From NCBI GenBank assembly GCA_033809415.1, contig JAPXLT010000267.1, positions 1-6,390 of the forward strand: a stretch of DNA of 6,390 nt. The letters run 5' to 3'. Source of the DNA: JAQVUB01 sp033809415 (GTDB lineage: Bacteria; Verrucomicrobiota; Lentisphaeria; Oligosphaerales; Oligosphaeraceae). The notes beneath the pieces are model-generated. The model was not told the origin of the DNA and made no database searches. It saw nothing but the letters and a program-made list of their open reading frames with translations. The position numbers were made by a program, and so were the translations under genes. This document shows positions 6,263 to 6,390 of the stretch, in pieces; positions within the stretch are counted from its first letter, which is position 1, and each line of letters begins with the position of its first letter.

Positions 6263-6390
6263 TTTTAACCACGAAATACACGAAAAGGCACGAAATTTTT
6301 TTATAGGGTTGTTGCTTTGACGGATGGGATTGCAAGCGGAATTTCGGTCTGGTTTCTTCCGATTGCTTGGCGTCCTTGGCGTCTTGGCGG
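6263..6390 (-). repeat. Dispersed intergenic repeat, copy 3 (inverted, runs off the window)
   Basis: On the minus strand this copy opens at the window edge with a clear array (units of CGCCAAGGA type, 6366-6390). It continues with GCCAAGCAATCGG/AAGAAACCAG (6349-6371, 20 of 23 columns matching copy 2), an 11-base spacer, the core GCTTGCAATCCCATCC...AACAA (6309-6337), an AT-rich link, and the units TTTCGTGCC, TTTTCGTGTA, TTTCGTGG, ending in TTAAAAAA. Read outward from the core, the two arrays are TTGGCG-type and TTTCGTG-type, each three units ending in GG, so they resemble degenerate terminal inverted repeats. The outer left end is beyond 6390. It is inverted relative to copies 1 and 2. Confidence 0.75.

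Overview
This 6.4 kb window appears to be chromosomal DNA from a Gram-negative bacterium. It encodes a BamA-type outer-membrane assembly factor and a large exported glycoside hydrolase-like protein. The hydrolase type, the moderate GC content and the intergenic repeats built from 9-bp units ending in CGTGG or GGCGG suggest a PVC-superphylum member of the Lentisphaerota or Kiritimatiellota kind. That placement is inference from general resemblance, not from a marker gene.

Layout. Positions 1-433 hold no convincing gene. They contain a hairpin-rich stretch (1-150), a dispersed-repeat copy (143-220) and weak stem-loops downstream of the first gene. Positions 434-3412 (minus strand) encode a 992-residue exported multidomain protein: two carbohydrate-binding-like domains, a beta-sandwich, a GH-A/GH42-like catalytic barrel and a trimerisation-like C-terminal domain. 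Positions 3413-3839 are a divergent intergenic region with a good sigma70-like promoter facing bamA and a fuller copy of the same repeat (3575-3700). Positions 3840-6212 (plus strand) encode a complete BamA of 790 residues with five POTRA domains and a 16-strand-type barrel. Positions 6213-6390 hold a four-run G-rich motif just after the bamA stop, then a third, inverted repeat copy that runs off the window.

The two genes are divergently transcribed and show no obvious shared pathway. BamA inserts outer-membrane beta-barrels; the hydrolase-like protein probably acts on glycans in the periplasm or at the cell surface. The most notable observation is the intergenic repeat. One copy occupies each of the three gaps. 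Alignment of the two fuller copies suggests a single element of about 125 bp: a conserved centre flanked by two outward-facing arrays of 9-bp units, like degenerate terminal inverted repeats. No CRISPR array, tRNA, rRNA, transposase or defence system is visible.
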